DNA of 64,000 nt, from the NCBI GenBank assembly GCA_025449115.1, contig JAHLKC010000009.1, forward strand, positions 124,001-188,000, read 5' to 3'. The translations under genes were made by a program, and so were the position numbers. Source of the stretch: Chytridium lagenaria (lineage: Eukaryota > Chytridiomycota > Chytridiomycetes > Chytridiales > Chytridiaceae). Below, piece after piece: positions 59,514 to 64,000 of the stretch. Every line of letters starts with the position of its first letter. Positions within the stretch are counted from its first letter, which is position 1. Below the pieces are notes generated by a model. That model was given only the letters and a program-made list of their open reading frames with translations. It was not told the DNA's origin and ran no database searches.

Positions 59514-60595
59514 GAATAACAGCAGCGCCTCGCTCTACAAATGTTGCAGCAAGTCTTTCCCCAAGCTCCTCAGCCTGATGAAACACATCGCTTGATAGAT
59601 CCAACAATATGCTGTCGTCCCCAGAGACATGCTGGGACCCATCCAAGCTATGCACATTTCCTCTCAAGATCAGTTTTTTCGCCAGACGTAGTTTGTTGAA
59701 GTTCCGACCACACACCCAAGGGCACACTGCAGCCGCCCTCCAACTTTCTCATAAAGGCCCGCTCTGCCATACAACGCAATCGGGCTGTGCGATCATCGAG
59801 AGGTTTGACGAGTTCACGAGTTAATTGATCCTGTTCTCTAACTTCAATAGCCAAAGCACCTTGTCCAACGGCATGTAAAATGGTATCGGGGGAGAGAACT
59901 TCGGATATTCTCTCGTGCCATCCTAAGCGTGCCAATCCAGCATAAGCTAAGAGAAGCGCTGCGTACGGGGAATCTTCCGCATCAAGTTTCTTCAACCTAG
60001 AAGTAAGTTAAAAGATCAGATACAGATGGAGGGAAAATTATTAGAAAGTCAGTCGCCATGTAAATACCTGGTGTTTAAGTTGCCTCGCTAGAATGAAAGT
60101 CAATATTCTTGTTGAAAAGAACAAGACTTACCACATCCTCAAATTGCAGTCCTGGAAATCGCCTTCGCAGCTGTGCCGATCTCCGAACCGAGCTCGTTCC
60201 AATGACACTACCCTCTGGCAAATCCTGCAGCCTCTTTCCCGCCCATCTTGGTGACATGACGACAGCATCTCGAGGATCTTCCCTCGACAAAATCGCACCG
60301 ATGACCATGCCAGGAGGAAGGGTTGTTGGCAAGTCTTTGAGTGAATGAACAACAAGGTCCACGGTACCCTCATGGAGGGCCACCTCCAGCTCTTTGGTAA
60401 ATAGACTCTTTGATCCAATCTTGGATAACGACACATCGAGAATCTGATCACAGTGGTGGTCATACCGTTTATGTCAAACGACACCTGAGGATGAGCCTTG
60501 ACCAGAAGGGCATGAACATGATGTGCTTGAACCATTGCTAATTGTGACTCGCGAGTCCCGATGGTGACTGTTGTCTTTGGTCCCTCGTCACCCAT
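59491..60595 (-). CDS. HEM3: Porphobilinogen deaminase (hydroxymethylbilane synthase)
   Basis: Third common step of heme synthesis: joins four porphobilinogens into hydroxymethylbilane, in the cytosol. The start [20 protein letters not shown] (ATG 60593-60595) contains the RESQLA substrate-site motif. Then [39 protein letters not shown] (SLKDLP with the catalytic-site Asp, ~60340), [18 protein letters not shown] (two binding arginines), and a 20-nt exon (60068-60087) coding RGNLNTR. Next are [33 protein letters not shown] and the cofactor-attachment cysteine in [14 protein letters not shown] (~59735). The end [12 protein letters not shown] stops at 59491-59493. Frame breaks lie near 60450 and 59715. 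The last codons overlap the extended end of DNAH2 on the other strand by 23 nt. Confidence 0.95.
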
Positions 60596-61314
60596 CTCGT
60601 TGATCGTTAATTTAATTATAAGTAAACGTAAATATTTATTAATTTTTCATTTATTTTTTTTTTTTTCTTTTTTTTTTTCTTTTTTCTTTTGTGGGAAATC
60701 AACTTTGAGATAGTGGAGGCGTCGCTTAAAGCTCGCCTTGAAGGATAGATTTTGTCCTTCTGTATATTCGTAATATCCATTTCTTTATTTATTTTATTCA
60801 TCAAACATAATAATTGCTGCGGTTGCTGAGCGCTTCCATTTTCGTCGTCTTTGTTTTTCTATTCAGCGGAGGGTGGCGTGTCAGTTATTAGCGCGCTACG
60901 GCCATCTTACGTTTCTGTAATGTTTTTTTCTTTTCTTTTTTTTTTTGCTCTTCCTTGGTCCTCTTAAAATGGGTTCCAAAATTATCTTGTATGTTAAGAT
61001 TCAGTCTCATAAGCCTCGAACTTGGGGTATCACGCGCTTAAAACCAAAGTGACGGTCATGTGTGTAGCATATAGAGAGTCCGTAGCAGTGGTTGAGAAGA
61101 GGTGGGCTGATGGAATATACGGAGTGGAACGCGTTAGGACGCGTCAGCCTCTGTATATCCCACCAACCCGAACATCACCTACCTGTACAAAGGCACATTG
61201 CCTTCCTTCTTCTTCTTATATCAACTGGACACATTCTATCAATAAACTAATAGGTCTCCACTGAGACCGTCATTCATTATTAATAAATTTACAGTCAAGG
61301 CTCCAATTGCCAAC
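60596..61314. other. HEM3 upstream region and retroelement leader
   Basis: Contains long T tracts (60655-60690 and 60930-60946). From about 61020 to 61300 the sequence may be the 5' LTR end or leader of the copia remnant: it has AATAAA at 61240 and a perfect 6-bp hairpin (GGTCTC-CACT-GAGACC, 61253-61268). No gene seen. Confidence 0.4.
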
Positions 61315-62479
61315 ATGTTCAAAGGAGAAACCCCAAACAACAAAGAGGGCCATTAAGCTCCTCGAGGAAATCGAAAACTGGTCAGGATTAGCCCTCAGTC
61401 TCCGCAACTACGCAGCCACACCAAGAACTCAGAAGCTCTCAAGGAGCGAAACCATCTTTCAGCTCCAGGCTTGAATGATGACGAGGTCACCGGAGGGTCG
61501 AGAACAATGCAAAGTTGATCAAGATCATACTCACCCATTACACTTCGATATTGACTTTGGGCCTCAGAGAACTCCCCACAAAGGATCCACCGCCGTAGCC
61601 GTTGCAGTTGACAGCGCCATGGGATACACGTGGCTCGAGCTCCTCAAGTCCAAAGATAAGATAGCTCCATGGGCGAAACAACAATCATGATCAAGTGGTG
61701 GAGACCCTCCGAGCCGACGGAGGCGAGCTACGCAGTAAGGGCTTCAAGGCCTGGTGCAAAGATCAAAGCATCTCCACCAAATGGAAGGATCCCTCCTCCT
61801 CATGGCAAAACGGTGTTGCCGAGCGAGCAATCCGCACTGTGTTCACCAAGGCTTTGGTGATCATGCTCCAGTGTTGATTGCCTCACTGGTGTTGGGGCTA
61901 CGCAGTCCAACATGTAGCAACCCTGCAAAACAGGATCCCATCCACCAGGGACCTCAACATCAAGTCTCCGTACGAATCGCTGTACGGCTTCCAACCCACC
62001 CTTCAAGACTTCCACCCCTTTGGTTGTCTTGTGCATGTCGATGCTCCTAAGTCTCGCCAATTGTGAAGACAACACTGGTTCAACTCGCGAGTCCAAGAAA
62101 GCGTCTACCTGGGACAAGAGTTGCCATCACGGGCAAGGCTCCTTGACCTCCACACAGGCCAAGAATCTGCCCCCCACCACTCCAACCTCACATGGTTTGA
62201 AAATTCCCTAAACTCAACAGTTCGGAGCGTGCTCCAAAGGACCTGTCAATGCAATTCGACGAAGGCAATCATTACGAGTTCCGAGGTAACTGCAACCTCC
62301 CAAACTCACCTGTTGCTCACACTCTTTCTTTCACAGAATATGGCATGAGGCTCTCCTCATTGCCTTTGAGCACTGACTCATCGCAGTTAGTAGGTGAAGC
62401 GGCATACACCACAGTCTACAGACCTCCACATTCCTACTTCAACGTTGCCTTCTGTGAAGTTATCAAGCAACTCCACTGA
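61315..62479 (+). mobile_element. Ty1/copia retrotransposon remnant with integrase core
   Basis: A first ATG (61315) opens into a short gag-like piece across a frame break (RAIKLLEEIENWSGLALSLR). The DDE integrase core then follows almost at once: HFDIDFGP (~61537, first Asp), VDSAMGYTWLELLKSKDKI (~61608), LRADGGELRSKGFKAWC (~61701, second Asp), SSWQNGVAERAIRT (~61798, catalytic Glu), WGYAVQHVATLQNRIPSTR (~61889) and SPYESLYGFQPTLQDFHPFG (~61960). A post-integrase ESVYLGQELPSRARLLDLHT follows (~62097). Protease, reverse transcriptase and RNase H are missing, so gag and integrase have been brought together by an internal deletion or truncation. Multiple frame shifts; inactive as it stands. Confidence 0.8.
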
Positions 62480-64000
62480 ACAGGCATAAGTGCGTAAGTA
62501 CTTGTAGCTCTTAGGTCGTTTGTTTATCACCTTACTTCCCGTTGTTGAGTTTACGGGTTCTTTTACATACTTTTCTCTTTGTGTGTTTTGTTTACTTCCT
62601 TTTCTCTTTGTGTTATGTTTACTTCCTTTTCTCTTTGTGTGTTATGTTAACTTCCTTTTCTTTTTGTGAGTTTTGTGTGAAGAATTACATTATTCACATG
62701 GCCTATGGCTCATCTGGACATTTGTCTAAGTCCGTTGAGGTCTGTTATATCCTGCGTCGACGCGTAGAGTTAAGCGTCATATTGAATCCTCCCTTCTTTC
62801 CCCTCTGGGATTCTTTACATGTACTTTTTCCCACGTTTAGAGGGTTTTTATTGAAGGAGGTGGCGCGCATATGTGCCATTTATGTGTGTGTGCATATGTT
62901 GTGTCTATTATCTACTTGTATTTTGTGTATTACTTTAAAATAAGAGATTTCTTGATTTATTTTGTACCTGTTGAATCCAGTAGTTGATATTGAATCCTCT
63001 TCCCCACGCGCGTGGCCTTGCGGCGTGATCTCCCCTTCACTCTTAGTTGGATGACAGTTGACCCCTCTGCCCCCTTACCACCTGGTGAAGCTGCAATCCA
63101 ACCGTTTGAGACGGAAGGCTGTGATAGAATCCCTCCTCATTCACAGTGTCCTTTAGTCAAGGCTTGGTCAGCTATATTCCACCTCTGGTGCTCTCCGACC
63201 CGATGATCAGGCGCTAATGGCAGGCAATGAGTGAGGTTACCCTGTTCTAAGCTCTGAGAGGCAAACGAGAGCCCATGTTTCAAAAGGTGCCATAGTAGGG
63301 TGGCATGGAGACTTATAGCCATCCTCGATTGCCTGGAGACAATCTGGTGCTGATATTGGTTTAGAAGCAAGGTAAGTCGATAATGAAGATACTAAACACG
63401 TTCCCTTCTCCCTTTAATAAGCAGAATCTCGCGATCACTCACCCACACCATTGCCAAACAACAACAACATCACTTAGATTCAGGAGTACATCCTGTCCCT
63501 AGGTGCTCTGTGGACTTGCTCTGCTGGAGCAACTCCTTTACTCTTCTCCCCTACCCCCTAGTCGAAGCTAGGTAGGGAGGGATGGGTCAAGAGAAGATCA
63601 CATTTGTTTACTTGTTCCTTTTTCGTTTCTGCTCTTGTTACGTGTTTACTGTTTTTACACGTATGGGATGTGTTTCAGTTTGTCACGTAAGTTTACGCGC
63701 GTTGATTACCTTCGTTTGTCTCGTGTTATTCTGCTTTGTCAGCGTTCTAGTTTACTCCCGCTCCCGCCCTTTCTTCAAATGTTATTGGTTGGTAACGGTG
63801 TAAGAGTCTAACACTGCTTATAAAGTGCGGAGTGGAGGAGGCTGCAGAACGCGTTACAGGAGGACCGCACCCGCCTAAGTATAAAAGAAGAGCATGTAGA
63901 CTGAAAAATAAAGTAGTGTTCGTTTTTAAGACCTTTGTCGCGTATGTTTATAATTAGTTTTATTTAAAGAATGACTCTAACTTTTACACGCGTTGCAAAC
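62480..64000. other. Repeat-rich tail, possibly LTR-derived
   Basis: No convincing gene. It holds a degenerate tandem repeat (62568-62680), a second T-rich tract (63600-63760) and a TATAAAAG at 63880-63887 near the right edge. The CGGAGTGGA and AACGCGTTA words near 63826-63855 recur near 61120-61140 upstream of the copia remnant, which hints that both are pieces of related LTR promoters. Confidence 0.35.
62568..62680 (+). repeat. Degenerate ~28-bp tandem repeat, about four copies
   Basis: Each unit reads CTTTTCTCTTTGTGT followed by a TTATGTTTACTTC-like end. Copies begin near 62570, 62597, 62624 and 62653 and differ by small changes. Confidence 0.7.

Noticed and set aside
63012..63370. Opposed short ORFs near 63.0-63.4 kb
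   Set aside because: No recognisable motif, both strands open at once, and the region is repeat-derived. Not enough to call a gene.

Overview
The window is nuclear DNA from a fungus that very probably makes flagellated spores (a chytrid-like, zoosporic lineage). The fungal signature is translation elongation factor 3, a septin and a She9/Mdm33-type mitochondrial protein. The flagellum signature is an almost complete axonemal dynein heavy chain (DNAH2 type, about 13.9 kb) and, just upstream of it, a WDR27-like WD-repeat gene. Introns are frequent and mostly 45-170 nt, with GT-AG ends. I cannot name the species.

Layout. 0-2.3 kb: a possible gene end at the left edge, then RAD23 on the minus strand. 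2.8-4.6 kb: a coiled-coil protein with a hydrophobic C-terminus. 5.0-6.6 kb: a septin (minus). 7.1-13.1 kb: NUP43 and NRDE2, in tandem on the plus strand. 13.9-15.9 kb: aldehyde dehydrogenase. 15.9-24 kb: a gene-poor accessory stretch with a hAT-like miniature transposon that has an 8-bp target duplication, an orphan acidic repeat protein and decayed ORFs. 24.2-27.9 kb: eEF3. 28-30.9 kb: gene-poor. 30.9-40.9 kb: a dense housekeeping block of RAB6 (minus), LSM5 (minus), a RING-H2 membrane protein (plus), PUF60 (plus), ARPC4 (minus) and DBF4 (plus), including two very short head-to-head intervals. 41.4-45.4 kb: a possible small membrane protein exon, MDM33/SHE9 and WDR27. 45.6-59.5 kb: DNAH2. 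59.5-60.6 kb: porphobilinogen deaminase (minus). 61-64 kb: an internally deleted Ty1/copia retrotransposon remnant and repeat-rich DNA.

One caveat applies throughout. Nearly every conserved gene, including essential single-copy ones, is interrupted by one-base frame changes, several in short homopolymers, while homology continues directly in the neighbouring frame. This looks like uncorrected sequencing error, not gene decay. CDS spans are therefore given from first to last recognisable codon, without claiming an intact reading frame.

The genes do not form one pathway. The items most worth following are the WDR27-DNAH2 pair, two 17-20 nt micro-exons that each carry a catalytic motif, introns placed directly after the start codon, the orphan acidic repeat protein, and a short coding tail shared by two gene-poor loci.
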